Positions 23,023 through 32,277 of a stretch of 64,000 nucleotides of DNA are shown here, one piece after another. The position numbers were made by a program, and so were the translations under genes. The DNA lies in NCBI RefSeq assembly GCF_027213965.1, contig NZ_JAPWGX010000001.1, positions 1 through 64,000 of the forward strand, written 5' to 3'. The DNA comes from Maritalea porphyrae (lineage in GTDB: Bacteria > Pseudomonadota > Alphaproteobacteria > Rhizobiales > Devosiaceae). The notes beneath the pieces are model-generated. The model did no database searches. It was not told where the DNA came from and saw only the letters and a list, made by a program, of their open reading frames with translations. The first letter of the stretch is position 1. Every line of letters starts with the position of its first letter.

Positions 23023-24405
23023 ATGAAAACAATCAAACTTGGCAAAACTGCCGATGGAAAAGAGATTGGTCTACCGCTCCGACTAGCAAACCGTCATGGC
23101 CTTGTGTGCGGTGCGACAGGTACAGGCAAAACCGTCTCCCTGCAAACAATGGCCGAACAATTCTCTAAAGCTGGGGTGCCAGTATTTGCCGCCGACATCA
23201 AAGGCGACTTGTCCGGTATTGCCAAGCCAATGCCAACGGTGTTTTGGGACGTTTTTGGCCAGCATGGCCAGCCGATCAAAACCAGCATCCAAGAGATGGG
23301 TGGTCTAGTTCTGTCCAATATGTTCAATGCCAACCCGACGCAATCGGGCACCATAGAGATTGCGCTTAAACGCGCACGCGACCAGCACGACTATATGCTG
23401 GGGCTGGATGATTTAAGGTGGCAATTGCAGGACATGGGCGAAGAGCGCGAAACTGTCTGCTCGACCTATGGCAATGTCACCGCTAGCTCAATCAATGCCA
23501 TCCAACGCAATATCATGGCCCTTGAAAGCCAAGACGGTGGCGCGTTGTTTGGTGAGCCGCCTTTTGACATCGAACAATTCATGCAAACCACAGATGGATT
23601 GGGCAATATCAACCTTTTGCACGCCGACCAGCTCATGCACACGCCCAAGCTCTATGGCGCCATAATTTTTTGGCTGTTGAATGAATTGCTCAAACGTTTG
23701 CCAGAGGTGGGAGACGCCGACAAACCAAAGCTGGTGTTTTTCTTTGATGAGGCGCACCTGCTATTCAGAGATGCGCCAAAGCACCTAATTGAAGCTGTTG
23801 AGCGTGTGGTGCGTTTAATCCGGTCCAAGGGGGTTGGTGTCTATTTCGTCACACAATCGCCTAGCGACGTACCAGATCGCATCCTCGCGCAGCTTGGCAA
23901 CCGCATCCAGCACGCCCTTCGCGCCTATACGCCAAAGGAACAGCGTTTGGTCAAAGCAGCGGCTTCGGCCTTTAGGCCAAATCCTGACATCGATGTTCAA
24001 GCATCAGTGTTGGAAATGGGCGTTGGTGAAGCGCTTGTCTCTACCTTGCTCGACGATGGTGTTCCAATGCCAGTTGAGCGGGTGAAAATGAACTTGCCAA
24101 CCTCGCAGGTCGGGCCAATTACTGCCGATGAACGAAAAGCAATGCTTAAACTAAGTGTTGATGTTGGTATGGAACAGGCGCATTTCAATTTCCGCAACCG
24201 TATGCGGGTGAAGGACAATCTCAAGCCGCTTGAACCGATTCAGGATGAAGAAAAGCACTCCGCCGATGTTGACGAAGTGCTTGCACAATTTGAGGCGGAA
24301 ATAAGGAAGTCGCCCGATGTTGGAAAACCTTCAAACAATCTGAGAGATGGCCTGATTATGCTGGTGGTTGCTGGCCTTCTGTTTTGGCTTGCGCAGTTGG
24401 TGTAG
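23023..24405 (+). CDS. HerA-like / DUF853 ATPase
   Basis: 460 residues. Walker A GATGTGKT at 30-37, 'VFAADIKGDLSGIA' after it, Walker B 'KLVFFFDEAHLLF' and 'VYFVTQSPSDVPD' are typical of the DUF853/HerA-like group, related to FtsK/HerA hexameric DNA translocases. The C-terminal ~17 residues are hydrophobic (LIMLVVAGLLFWLAQLV), so it may sit at the membrane. Possible roles are DNA processing or transport. Its last 50 bases overlap a convergent gene. Confidence 0.85.
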   Translation: MKTIKLGKTADGKEIGLPLRLANRHGLVCGATGTGKTVSLQTMAEQFSKAGVPVFAADIKGDLSGIAKPMPTVFWDVFGQHGQPIKTSIQEMGGLVLSNMFNANPTQSGTIEIALKRARDQHDYMLGLDDLRWQLQDMGEERETVCSTYGNVTASSINAIQRNIMALESQDGGALFGEPPFDIEQFMQTTDGLGNINLLHADQLMHTPKLYGAIIFWLLNELLKRLPEVGDADKPKLVFFFDEAHLLFRDAPKHLIEAVERVVRLIRSKGVGVYFVTQSPSDVPDRILAQLGNRIQHALRAYTPKEQRLVKAAASAFRPNPDIDVQASVLEMGVGEALVSTLLDDGVPMPVERVKMNLPTSQVGPITADERKAMLKLSVDVGMEQAHFNFRNRMRVKDNLKPLEPIQDEEKHSADVDEVLAQFEAEIRKSPDVGKPSNNLRDGLIMLVVAGLLFWLAQLV

Positions 24406-24580
24406 AAACCAATCCATCAATTTCTTCAAGAAGCTTGCGCTCTTGCGAGTTTAGTTCCGAAATCTTTTCACGTAGCGCGGGTCCAGCGGAGGACGTACTG
24501 AATTTGTATTGGTCGTTCCATTGCTTGATATTCTGACGCAACTTGTCCAATTCTCGGACTTTATCCATTAAATTTGCCAT
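24356..24580 (-). CDS. Small coiled-coil protein
   Basis: 74 residues from ATG 24580 (GGGAG 7 bases upstream; overlaps the preceding stop, TGATG). A helical region with heptad-like spacing ('LDKLRQNIKQWNDQY', 'LREKISELNSQERKLLEEID') suggests a coiled coil. Converges on and overlaps the HerA-like gene by 50 bases. Function unknown. Confidence 0.7.
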   Translation of the reverse strand: MANLMDKVRELDKLRQNIKQWNDQYKFSTSSAGPALREKISELNSQERKLLEEIDGLVSTPTAQAKTEGQQPPA

Positions 24581-25098
24581 CACCAAACTCCCACTTCATG
24601 CCTGTTAAGCCGCTCGGCAATCATGCCGGCAGCCTTATCGCGTTGATAATTAAATGTTGAATAGGCCCACTTTTTCCGAATGCAAATCTGACGAATTGGG
24701 GTGGACCGCCTACCCAGTTCTTTCTTCATTTCGTTCAAGCACCAAATGGTGAGTTTGCGCTGTAGGTCTGGATGACCAATCATTGGACCAGCCAGCCAAG
24801 CCTTCATCGGCCCTTTTGGGGTCTTACCGCCAAACATGACCAGCTCTGCGCGCTGAATTTGCCTTGAACCAATTCGGCGGTGCCGTGGCCGATCGTTCTT
24901 TGCTTGAATATGCTCAAATGCCAATTCGTCTTTGGTCAGAAATTCCCTTGTGAACTCAGGCCAAGCGCATTTCACACCGCCTGGGCCAACGCGCCCTGCA
25001 GTCAACTCGATCACCACAACGGCGCTCACCAAAGCTTCTTTGACGAGCTTTGGCGTCCACAATTCTTGATTGCCCTTGGCATAATCTGGAATGATCAC
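24580..25098 (-). CDS. DUF6362-like HTH protein
   Basis: 172 residues, GTG start. 'LWTPKLVKEALVSAVVVIELTAGRVGPGGVKCAWPE' resembles a family I recall as DUF6362 in Rhizobiales prophages, and the end 'STPIRQICIRKKWAYSTFNYQRDKAAGMIAERLNRH' looks like an HTH. A regulatory or packaging-related role is possible. No catalytic motif is visible. Confidence 0.65.
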   Translation of the reverse strand: MIIPDYAKGNQELWTPKLVKEALVSAVVVIELTAGRVGPGGVKCAWPEFTREFLTKDELAFEHIQAKNDRPRHRRIGSRQIQRAELVMFGGKTPKGPMKAWLAGPMIGHPDLQRKLTIWCLNEMKKELGRRSTPIRQICIRKKWAYSTFNYQRDKAAGMIAERLNRHEVGVW

Positions 25099-25101
25099 TA
25101 A

Positions 25102-25452
25102 CTAGTCCTCGTCAACAACAGCGTTGTACATGTCGTCCTTGATGCAAACCTCAAGAACGCGACCAGCCCAATCTTCGACCGCCATATTTCGACGACCTGC
25201 CAACACCTTTAACTGAGCTGCACGCGCATTGGAAACCCTCACCGGAATAACTTTTGAATTGCGGTCATCTTCGGGCAACCCCCAACGCGAACACATGCGG
25301 CGAATATTGGGTGCGCCAAACCTACCGCCAAGCATTCTTGAAATGTCGTTTGAGGTCGTGCCCCTGCCCTTTTGGTAGCCAACAAAAGCGGCGACCTTGC
25401 CCTTTACACTCCGCGATCTCTTACGTCGGATATTTGTTGTTTTTCGCCGCAT
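25102..25452 (-). CDS. Basic HTH-like protein
   Basis: 116 residues. The start is strongly basic (MRRKTTNIRRKRSRSVKGK), then 'TTSNDISRMLGGRFGAPNIRRMCSRWGL', an HTH-like unit, and 'VIPVRVSNARAAQLKVLAGRRNM', ribbon-helix-helix-like. Likely DNA-binding. AGGA lies 6 bases upstream of the ATG. Confidence 0.68.
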   Translation of the reverse strand: MRRKTTNIRRKRSRSVKGKVAAFVGYQKGRGTTSNDISRMLGGRFGAPNIRRMCSRWGLPEDDRNSKVIPVRVSNARAAQLKVLAGRRNMAVEDWAGRVLEVCIKDDMYNAVVDED

Positions 25453-25460
25453 CTGAAGTC

Positions 25461-27815
25461 CTAAAATGGTGGGTTGTCTGGGTCTAAGCCGTATTCTCGC
25501 TGAACATCGTCGGGCAACGGATCTGGCGGGTCTTCTTCCTGCGCCATTGGTGGAGGCTTGCGCTCATGGGGTGATTTGATGGCCCATATCACCCCCTTGT
25601 CGTTATCACGGCCAATGTAGCCCTTGGAGACAAGCGCAGTGACGTTGCGCTTCAGAACTCCTGCCAATTCCTTCTTACGTGCTTCAGCGTCGTCCTCGGG
25701 CGCTGAAAACTCCCAAGTTCGCCGCACCGCACCTACTAAGCTTTTTTGAGGGCAAACTCTTTTGATTTGAGGGCCGATTGTCATGCCAGATGGTGTTGGT
25801 ACACCGCTCTCTTCAGTCGCCATTCGCAGGGCTTCCATGATCAAAATATGATAGTCGGATAAGCGATCTGGTCGCTCTTCGTTGACTTCGCGATGTTTGG
25901 CGGGATTATCGAGAACACAAGTTGTGATGTCATGGCCCTCGTCATCAACCCCAACTTTTAACTCTCGGGTTATGAAGCAAAACAGGTCGCGCGGGTTGCC
26001 GTTTTTCAATTTGTCTAAGCGAACCTTACGAACCTCGTCTCCATTTTCATCTTTAATAAAATCAGGCGTGTTGAAACGACTTTTTGATTGCTCGCGCAGT
26101 TTGTTAACAAAGATGACGTTCTGCGCATCGTTGTAAAGCGACGAGTGACCAATCATCTTGGACCCGTCCTTTGTCATATGCTGAACAACCCCTACAGTGG
26201 TGTTGCACTGGGCTGAAATTGCTTCCAACCGCGCCATGACAGCCCCAACTTCTTTGCCGGAAATATCATCTAAACCTGTGGTCGCTTTCTTGAACGTATC
26301 AATGAAAATGGCCTCAATTTTTTGGCCATAGTATTCTGACCAGACATTACACTCAGCAATGAACGCATCCACACTTGCTTGGTCGTTCAAAAAGAGTTTT
26401 CCCGTCAAAACCACGAACGGAATGTCCGCATTTTCAGGAATACCTTTATCTCGACGGAAGCCTTCAAGGCGAAGCAGAACGCCGTTGGCATCCTCCCCAG
26501 CTTGATAAATCACCAAGCCTTGCCGTGTCTTTTGTTTGGCAAAATCTTGTCCCAAAGCAATCCGCATGCCCATATCAATGGCCACAAATGTTTTTCCGGC
26601 TTGAGACTCCCCTGCCAACATAAATACAGCGTGTCGCTCAACGATGTCCCTGATCAACCAATCGTGCTTGACTTTGCGACCAGCAACTTCACTCATTTGG
26701 ACTGCGCCAAAACAGGAATGCGGTGCCCAAATAGGGGATTCAGCGACAAGCCTGTTTAGCTCTTCTAGTGTTCCCCCAGCTTCGATCCACTCAACAATAT
26801 CACCCTTCAATGGCAAATCTGGGAGGATTAGGACTTTTACAGAGGCAGCAATGTGCCGCAGTTTGCGTGCAACAAAGTTGGCGTGGTCTAAGCCAGGGAT
26901 AACTGGTCGACCATCTGGATGAAATCTAAGCTGACCAGTTTTTGGATTAACTGCTTGCGGGTCGTTGTCAGGGATAATGACAACATTTGAGCCGCGAAAC
27001 GAGCTCAACAAATCATCATGGAACTTATTCGCACCACCGCTATTGCAGGTGGCTTCAATCCCAAGGGCAACGGAGGCATCAACAGCCTTCTCGCCCTCAA
27101 CAACAAAGATAGTTTTGCCGGCTTCGCCAGCGAGCTCAATTTCGTTCCTGCGGTAAAGGCTGTGCGTCACTTCGCCAGTAAGCTCAACTGTCTCGCCGTT
27201 TGTCAGAGCATCAAAGGTCTCTTGATCAAACTTCTTCCAATCCCCATTGCCCTTAGGCCGCATGTATTTGCCCGGTTCCAGCGACCAAACGAATGAACCA
27301 TCTGATTTTCCAGATGGGCGGCATTGGGCAAATCTCTTGTCAACCTTACCCGACTTGTTGAGTTCCCAACTTCCGTCAGGCATTTTGAATTGTATGCGTC
27401 TGACTTGATAGATCAGCCTGTCGCCATCGAAATAGTCGTAACGATTTACGATCGTGAACTTGCCCTTGGGCTTCTTTTCAGGCTCGGGCTCAGGGTCATT
27501 GGCAGGCGCGTCATAATCTGGCGCGCGCTGATCGGACTTTCCTTTAGTGTATTTAGGGTCGCCAACAATATAACCATGCTCTTCGAGCCATTTCATGGCG
27601 TCGGCATGATGAGATAACCCCTCTTCGCATTTTATCAGCTCAATGACGCCACCGCCCAAGTCGCTTTCAAAGTCCTTCCAGACGCCCTTGTCGGTGTTGA
27701 CCACTCGGGAGCCACCGTTACCCCAACGCACCTTATTGCCGCGTTCGTCAGACGGGTCACCCCAAAATTCTTTGGCGATCGGCAATATCATGCTGGCGAA
27801 ATCAATATCAGCCAC
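25461..27815 (-). CDS. Phage primase-helicase (Toprim + RecA-like ATPase)
   Basis: 784 residues, GTG start overlapping the preceding gene by 8 bases. Residues ~1-85 resemble a primase N-terminal region without a complete zinc finger. A Toprim domain at ~233-340 shows 'IFVVEGEKAVDA' and 'VVIIPDNDPQ'. A RepA/AAA_25-type ATPase follows, Walker A GESQAGKT at 402-409 and 'QKIEAIFIDTFKKAT' further on. The C-terminus includes a winged-helix-like part. It should prime and unwind the phage origin with the clamp product. Confidence 0.9.
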   Translation of the reverse strand: MADIDFASMILPIAKEFWGDPSDERGNKVRWGNGGSRVVNTDKGVWKDFESDLGGGVIELIKCEEGLSHHADAMKWLEEHGYIVGDPKYTKGKSDQRAPDYDAPANDPEPEPEKKPKGKFTIVNRYDYFDGDRLIYQVRRIQFKMPDGSWELNKSGKVDKRFAQCRPSGKSDGSFVWSLEPGKYMRPKGNGDWKKFDQETFDALTNGETVELTGEVTHSLYRRNEIELAGEAGKTIFVVEGEKAVDASVALGIEATCNSGGANKFHDDLLSSFRGSNVVIIPDNDPQAVNPKTGQLRFHPDGRPVIPGLDHANFVARKLRHIAASVKVLILPDLPLKGDIVEWIEAGGTLEELNRLVAESPIWAPHSCFGAVQMSEVAGRKVKHDWLIRDIVERHAVFMLAGESQAGKTFVAIDMGMRIALGQDFAKQKTRQGLVIYQAGEDANGVLLRLEGFRRDKGIPENADIPFVVLTGKLFLNDQASVDAFIAECNVWSEYYGQKIEAIFIDTFKKATTGLDDISGKEVGAVMARLEAISAQCNTTVGVVQHMTKDGSKMIGHSSLYNDAQNVIFVNKLREQSKSRFNTPDFIKDENGDEVRKVRLDKLKNGNPRDLFCFITRELKVGVDDEGHDITTCVLDNPAKHREVNEERPDRLSDYHILIMEALRMATEESGVPTPSGMTIGPQIKRVCPQKSLVGAVRRTWEFSAPEDDAEARKKELAGVLKRNVTALVSKGYIGRDNDKGVIWAIKSPHERKPPPMAQEEDPPDPLPDDVQREYGLDPDNPPF

Positions 27816-28092
27816 GCTTGTTGACCTCCGCCATAAGTTTTAAAAACCTATCGGGGTCTTTGTGCATGACAGCGAACGCGCTTGCGCTCTTCATAAACAC
27901 ATGCGCCTCGCGCAACATCTTCACACTTGGCTTAATGATCAAACCACGCTCAAGCTGGCTATCGTGCCACTGCTGAAGGCGCATCGCATGGTCATAATTG
28001 AATTGATGCATTTCCATGAAATCTGGCAATTGACAGACCGAATTGAAGATTTCGGGATCTTCGAGTGATTTGCTGGTGAGTTGGAAAATCAT
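27808..28092 (-). CDS. 94-residue helical unknown protein
   Basis: Start at ATG 28092 overlapping the methyltransferase stop (TGATG). Helical with 'FMEMHQFNYDHAMRLQQWHDSQ' and 'MLREAHVFMKSASAFAVMHKD'. No motif recognised. Directly upstream of the primase gene. Confidence 0.7.
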   Translation of the reverse strand: MIFQLTSKSLEDPEIFNSVCQLPDFMEMHQFNYDHAMRLQQWHDSQLERGLIIKPSVKMLREAHVFMKSASAFAVMHKDPDRFLKLMAEVNKRG

Positions 28093-28715
28093 CAATCCCA
28101 ATCTCCCATTCGTACAAACTTGTTCTTGCTTTTTGGGATCCAATGCAGGCGCGTGTGGCCGCCGCCATTAAAATCCTCTTTGAGCCAAACAACCCAACAA
28201 TAGGAGGTGGCAGTGCCACCTGATGAATCTATGCGACCTTTGAACATGGGCACACGTTCAACGTATTGAGCTACGAACGACGGAGGAAAAGGTTTGAAAA
28301 GCTGCAGATACCGATCTTCGCTTTCAAGGAATGAAGTCCTCACCAACATGGCTACACCATGGCTCGCAACTTCAAACGATTTTAGGATGAACTCTTTGGC
28401 AAAAGCGAATGGTGGATTGGTGATCACCCAGTCCGACTTACCTTCATACCCTATCAGATAATCTTGAACTTGACCGAACCCTCGATCCACTAGATCCGAG
28501 CTGGCGACCGAAGAAAAATACTCACTCAATGCTCGAGACATATGGCCCTCGCCACACGCAGGCTCTGTGCAGCTGAGTTTATCCAAACAGCCAACATTAC
28601 CTTCGAGCCAATTGCAGAAAGCGCGCGTTGCCCACAAAGGAGTTGGGTAGTAATCGGTTTTGTCGTCTTTGTCGTGGCGTTGGGCCATCACAGCAGAAGA
28701 TGTGTTTTGTGCCAC
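28092..28715 (-). CDS. Phage DNA adenine methyltransferase
   Basis: 207 residues from GTG 28715 (GAGG 8 bases upstream, shares one base with the previous stop codon); ATG 28688 is the alternative. Motif I 'CTEPACGEGHMSRAL' and motif IV 'VITNPPFAFA' are those of N6-adenine methyltransferases. No restriction partner nearby, so an orphan enzyme for self-protection or regulation. Short for the family, without an obvious target-recognition domain. Confidence 0.86.
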   Translation of the reverse strand: MAQNTSSAVMAQRHDKDDKTDYYPTPLWATRAFCNWLEGNVGCLDKLSCTEPACGEGHMSRALSEYFSSVASSDLVDRGFGQVQDYLIGYEGKSDWVITNPPFAFAKEFILKSFEVASHGVAMLVRTSFLESEDRYLQLFKPFPPSFVAQYVERVPMFKGRIDSSGGTATSYCWVVWLKEDFNGGGHTRLHWIPKSKNKFVRMGDWD

Positions 28716-29857
28716 TATATTGCCTCGACTGGTTCGATGCCCACGCCGATCTCGCCAAGGTAATTTATGCAACCACCCGCCTGAGCTTCAGAACCACGCC
28801 AAGCGTGTTGGCGGCTATCGGTAAAAGACAGCTTATTCATCTTCTTCATGGCCAAGATGTTCTGTTGAAGAAACATCTCTGGGTCTTCGCAGGATGCAAT
28901 ATAAAACAAAGCTGAAGTTGATTTTCGCGGTTGAACGAGTGGTCTCTTGCGAAGCGCTGTTCGCTCGCGCTTCGCTACTGCAATGCCCTTGCCTGCCTTT
29001 AGTCCAAATTCATGCAACGTTTGGCTAACGTAAACATTCCGAACGCTCAAACTTGATGCTATGTCCCCAACTGACATATCGGGGGAACACTCAATCATCG
29101 ATATTATGCGACCACGAATACTATCCGGGTCAACACTAGCTCGACGCTCATGGTCTGTTTTTGGCGGTAGTTCGACACCCCCTCTATATGGCCGTCGTTT
29201 CATCCTAATTCCGTGTATTCTGCATACTCGGCTAACATAAGATGCTGTACATTTGACGGCCTGCATAACACCATCCAGATCCGCCCCTGGGTTGTCTTTT
29301 AAGTACAGAACAATTCGGTCTTCGACTGTCACCTTGTTGTGTTTTTTTGGCTTTTTCCCCTTGTTTGGAATGTGGCTGTCGGCCTCATTTTTAACGACAG
29401 CCACATCGCGACTTTCTGTCGACTTAACATCGTCTACATTTTCGCCTCCTGTGTTGGCGTTAAGGCTTTCTTCGCTCACTTCCGCGATTGCCTCAGTGCT
29501 GGGTAAAACCGATGGGACGGAAGCTTCCACATCTGTAATTTTGGCAATCGAAGCTGCATGATTGACTTCAATCGCAATTGGTTCCCCGCCACCAACCGAT
29601 GAGGGAGGAGGAACATCGGAGGAGGGATTTGGCGGCGGGGCCATGTCGGCAGGATCAGTGCCGAGCATTTCTTGAATTTCGTTCAGGTGTGCAACATATT
29701 GGTCTAGTTTTTGACGTTGATCGCGCAACTTGCCCAATGCAGCATGTTCAAGGTCCAGTTTTCCCGCAAGCAATTCGATGTTGTATTTGCGCTGCCCTAG
29801 AAGCTCATCAACCAATGCAATCCGATTTAAAACTTCGATTTTGGTGTTAAGAGACAT
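28715..29857 (-). CDS. Two-HTH DNA-binding protein with coiled-coil N-terminus
   Basis: 380 residues from ATG 29857 (TAATG overlap). Residues ~1-60 are helical and may dimerise; ~65-175 are low-complexity, Pro/Ser/Glu-rich; two tandem helix-turn-helix units follow: 'VEDRIVLYLKDNPGADLDGV' and 'IRGRIISMIECSPDMSVGDI'. Looks like a phage replication-initiation or transcription factor; the exact role is not known. Confidence 0.75.
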   Translation of the reverse strand: MSLNTKIEVLNRIALVDELLGQRKYNIELLAGKLDLEHAALGKLRDQRQKLDQYVAHLNEIQEMLGTDPADMAPPPNPSSDVPPPSSVGGGEPIAIEVNHAASIAKITDVEASVPSVLPSTEAIAEVSEESLNANTGGENVDDVKSTESRDVAVVKNEADSHIPNKGKKPKKHNKVTVEDRIVLYLKDNPGADLDGVMQAVKCTASYVSRVCRIHGIRMKRRPYRGGVELPPKTDHERRASVDPDSIRGRIISMIECSPDMSVGDIASSLSVRNVYVSQTLHEFGLKAGKGIAVAKRERTALRKRPLVQPRKSTSALFYIASCEDPEMFLQQNILAMKKMNKLSFTDSRQHAWRGSEAQAGGCINYLGEIGVGIEPVEAI

Positions 29858-30153
29858 TAGCTGCACCCCGTTGTCGAACCGCAAGTTTGGCACTTGAGGC
29901 ATGTTCCATTTCTAACCATTGTCATGTTGCCGCATTCGGAGCAGGCATCGCCTGTGTAGCCCTGCATTTGCGCTTGCGCGCGTTGCTGTTTGGCCCCATC
30001 GGCATCTTTGGCCACAGGGTCTGCCAACTGGTTCCAGTGAGCCACAAACGCTGCACAAGCGTCTTCATAACCGTGCTTGTTTAGGAAATTGCAGCAGATA
30101 TTTGCAGCATCCAAAGTGCCAGCTTCATATGCGTCTTTTACAGTCTGGCTCAC
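29857..30153 (-). CDS. Stand-alone ribonucleotide-reductase C-terminal zinc ribbon
   Basis: 98 residues, GTG start overlapping the preceding stop (GTGA). The last ~35 residues, CSECGN...GTCLKCQTCGSTTGCS, are nearly the same as the C-terminal zinc ribbon of vitamin-B12-dependent (class II) ribonucleotide reductase NrdJ; the N-terminal part is helical. NrdJ's tail rereduces the active-site cysteines. The rest of the enzyme is absent. A role in redox support or host RNR modulation is inferred. Confidence 0.75.
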   Translation of the reverse strand: MSQTVKDAYEAGTLDAANICCNFLNKHGYEDACAAFVAHWNQLADPVAKDADGAKQQRAQAQMQGYTGDACSECGNMTMVRNGTCLKCQTCGSTTGCS

Positions 30154-30761
30154 TTTGCTGCCCTCGCTTTTCGACGGGCTTTTTGGTCATCAAGCTTGGC
30201 TTTAACTTCGCGCATAATCGCGTCTGCGTTTTCCGGCATCCGAGAAACAAATGACTGGCGAAATGGAATTGAAACTTCACAAGCTCTTGCAGCCCAAATC
30301 GCCTGCGCGTCGGTTTCGTCAAAGCCAGTTTCGTCGTCTGCCCAGCCAAGTTCGCAACAACGAGAATGCACCAAGGGCTTTGCTGTTGCTCTTGGTGGCG
30401 TGCCCTTCCCGATAAAGAGCTTACGCACAGTCGACGGGTAATAACCGACCGGCTCTTTGCGAGACTTAAGAAATACAGCGGTTGAAATATTGGCATGTAA
30501 TCCAATAGTGAGTTTCATCGTGTTTGGATTGGAGTTGCCTTTTGCATCTGGGGTAAGAAATGGCAATTCAAGCACAACCTGATCTGGTTGAAGTTCGTCC
30601 ATCATCTTTGAGGTCCACACCAATGCGTTTGCGCATTTAATGATGGCACTTTCCCCATCAAACCGATGGGTGCCACTTTTCATTGGCTTGCGCCCCTCAC
30701 CCACTAGGCCAAAGGCGAAACCAATATTTGTGGCAATATCTAGGGAGAGGAGCGTGCTCAT
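30150..30761 (-). CDS. RuvC-like Holliday-junction resolvase
   Basis: 203 residues. RNase H-like acidic residues fit: 'LSLDIATNIGFAFG' (Asp8), 'DQVVLELPF' (Glu), and 'DETDAQAIWAA' (Asp near 150). This matches the phage RuvC family that cuts branched DNA intermediates before packaging. Starts with TAATG overlap; basic C-terminal tail. Confidence 0.84.
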   Translation of the reverse strand: MSTLLSLDIATNIGFAFGLVGEGRKPMKSGTHRFDGESAIIKCANALVWTSKMMDELQPDQVVLELPFLTPDAKGNSNPNTMKLTIGLHANISTAVFLKSRKEPVGYYPSTVRKLFIGKGTPPRATAKPLVHSRCCELGWADDETGFDETDAQAIWAARACEVSIPFRQSFVSRMPENADAIMREVKAKLDDQKARRKARAAK

Positions 30762-31171
30762 TATTGCACCACGGACAAGCTGTTGAGGGCTTCTGCACCT
30801 TCGCGCTGTTCTTGATCATCGCGAGCATTTTGCTCGTCGAGCTTGTCATCTGCTCGACGTTCAAGAACATCGCCCAACGGCGTGCCGCTGAGCCCTTTGT
30901 CCTTGGCAATCCGCGTTTTCAGCATGTCGTTAAAGTCTTCACGATCCTTGTCGCGAACTTTGTCCATTTGATCGACAGCGCTACGTAGTTTTTTGATGGT
31001 CGCAATTGTGCCGTTCAAAGCGCCGGTTGGGACGCCAAGGTTCTTTGCCCGGACCTTGATTTGCTTTGTATTCTTTTTGTGAAGTTCCTTGGCTGCGGCC
31101 AGTTTGTCGTCTTCCGCAGATAGTTCTTCAAAGATCTGGTCTAAATCGGACTCGTCGTACGTGTTGCTCAT
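30761..31171 (-). CDS. Acidic coiled-coil protein
   Basis: 136 residues. Long helix with 'DDKLAAAKELHKKNTKQIKVRAKNL' and a charged C-terminus ('DDKLDEQNARDDQEQREGAEAL'). AGGAG 8 bases upstream. No family identified. May be a structural or regulatory partner of neighbouring replication proteins. Confidence 0.7.
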   Translation of the reverse strand: MSNTYDESDLDQIFEELSAEDDKLAAAKELHKKNTKQIKVRAKNLGVPTGALNGTIATIKKLRSAVDQMDKVRDKDREDFNDMLKTRIAKDKGLSGTPLGDVLERRADDKLDEQNARDDQEQREGAEALNSLSVVQ

Positions 31172-31182
31172 CTGAGCATCTC

Positions 31183-31539
31183 CTATTTGGGTTGGGGATT
31201 GGTTGGTTCACACTCGCAACAGACGTAGACGCCATCTTGGTAAGTGGTGAAGTTGTCGTGGGGGCCGAGCGGCGTGGCGCATGCTTCACACCTTTCGAAG
31301 AGCTCCCCACCTGGTAGTGTTTCAAGGAGCGTTTCTTCGATGTCTTTAAGATGTGAAATTATGGTCAGCTCCTTGTAGTGAACGACATTTCTGCCGATCA
31401 ATGTGGCGGCATCACCAAGATGCCCTAAAGCCTCTGCCAGCTGTTCGCGGGTGATTGGCTCTAAATCGCTTAGCCGACGCTCATGCCCATCGGGTTCAGG
31501 TGCGCGTTTTGGTTTAGGAAATTTGGTAATCTCTGTCAT
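31183..31539 (-). CDS. Zinc-binding protein of unknown function
   Basis: 118 residues. C-terminal CEAC ... VCCEC arrangement suggests a zinc ribbon; the N-terminus is basic/proline-rich (KFPKPKRAPEPDGHERRL). AGGTGG lies just before the ATG. Not recognised. Confidence 0.68.
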   Translation of the reverse strand: MTEITKFPKPKRAPEPDGHERRLSDLEPITREQLAEALGHLGDAATLIGRNVVHYKELTIISHLKDIEETLLETLPGGELFERCEACATPLGPHDNFTTYQDGVYVCCECEPTNPQPK

Positions 31540-31563
31540 TGGTCCACCTAGATGTGGACTGAC

Positions 31564-31968
31564 CTATGCGTGGCCTACTTGCCCCGCACCGCTTTGAATA
31601 AAGTCTGGATCAGCCCGATAAGTTTGGCGGCGTGGCGATGCCACTGTTCTGCCGCGAATAGCTTCGCGTTGAGCGCGATAGAACTCAGCCCGACGCAAAT
31701 GGTGTTGTTCTGCTTCTTCAAGCGCATGTATTGCTCCATCCAAAACCGCGATGTCTGAAAGTGCGCGCGCTCTGTCCATTTCTTGAGAGCGAATGCAATC
31801 GGATTCGGATTGCCAAAAGCCCTTGGCCCTACGGCTCGTTACTCTGAGCTTGCGTGCGATGTATGGGAAAATTCTGTCTTGCTTCGAACCTTCTGGCATC
31901 CCTTTTGCCAGCAACCGAACAAGTCCACTCATCTCGTCAGCTGGATTATCCGTTTTTCCGTCAAACAT
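31564..31968 (-). CDS. HTH-containing early regulator candidate
   Basis: 134 residues. 'IARKLRVTSRRAKGFWQSES' looks like an HTH; the C-terminal half is helical and charged. Position just downstream of the Cro-like gene in the early leftward operon makes a CII-like regulator plausible, but no family is recognised. Confidence 0.66.
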   Translation of the reverse strand: MFDGKTDNPADEMSGLVRLLAKGMPEGSKQDRIFPYIARKLRVTSRRAKGFWQSESDCIRSQEMDRARALSDIAVLDGAIHALEEAEQHHLRRAEFYRAQREAIRGRTVASPRRQTYRADPDFIQSGAGQVGHA

Positions 31969-32049
31969 ATCCGACCTCCTGGTTTGTGGGTTTGTTAGTG
32001 TTCAGTTAACGAGAGCAACAAGTGATTTACCCACCTTCAATGAAAGCTG

Positions 32050-32277
32050 TTATTCAGCGTTCGCGGGTTCTGTTTCTAACTCGTCGTATAAATCTGGGCG
32101 TATTGTCTCCATTGGCACTCCAATGAACCGAGAAACTCTCGGAACACGGGCTGGTGGGCACGTTACCCAGGCTGAAATGGCTTGTGACGAGATGCAACCA
32201 AGAAAGCGGGAAAGCTTTACAGGGCCGCCAGCGGCCTTGATCGCTTTTTGAAGGTCAAATGTTGTTTCTTTGCTCAT
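32050..32277 (-). CDS. YdaS/Cro-like repressor
   Basis: 75 residues. 'FDLQKAIKAAGGPVKLSRFLGCISSQAISAWVT' is a YdaS-family HTH, commonly in the Cro position of lambdoid prophages. Divergent from the CI gene with a 74-bp gap. It should bind the operators there and favour the lytic early operon. Confidence 0.85.
   Translation of the reverse strand: MSKETTFDLQKAIKAAGGPVKLSRFLGCISSQAISAWVTCPPARVPRVSRFIGVPMETIRPDLYDELETEPANAE

Noticed and set aside
24356-24405. Antisense overlap as a regulatory device
   Set aside because: A 50-bp convergent overlap of two coding regions is common in compact phage genomes; nothing here marks it as regulatory.
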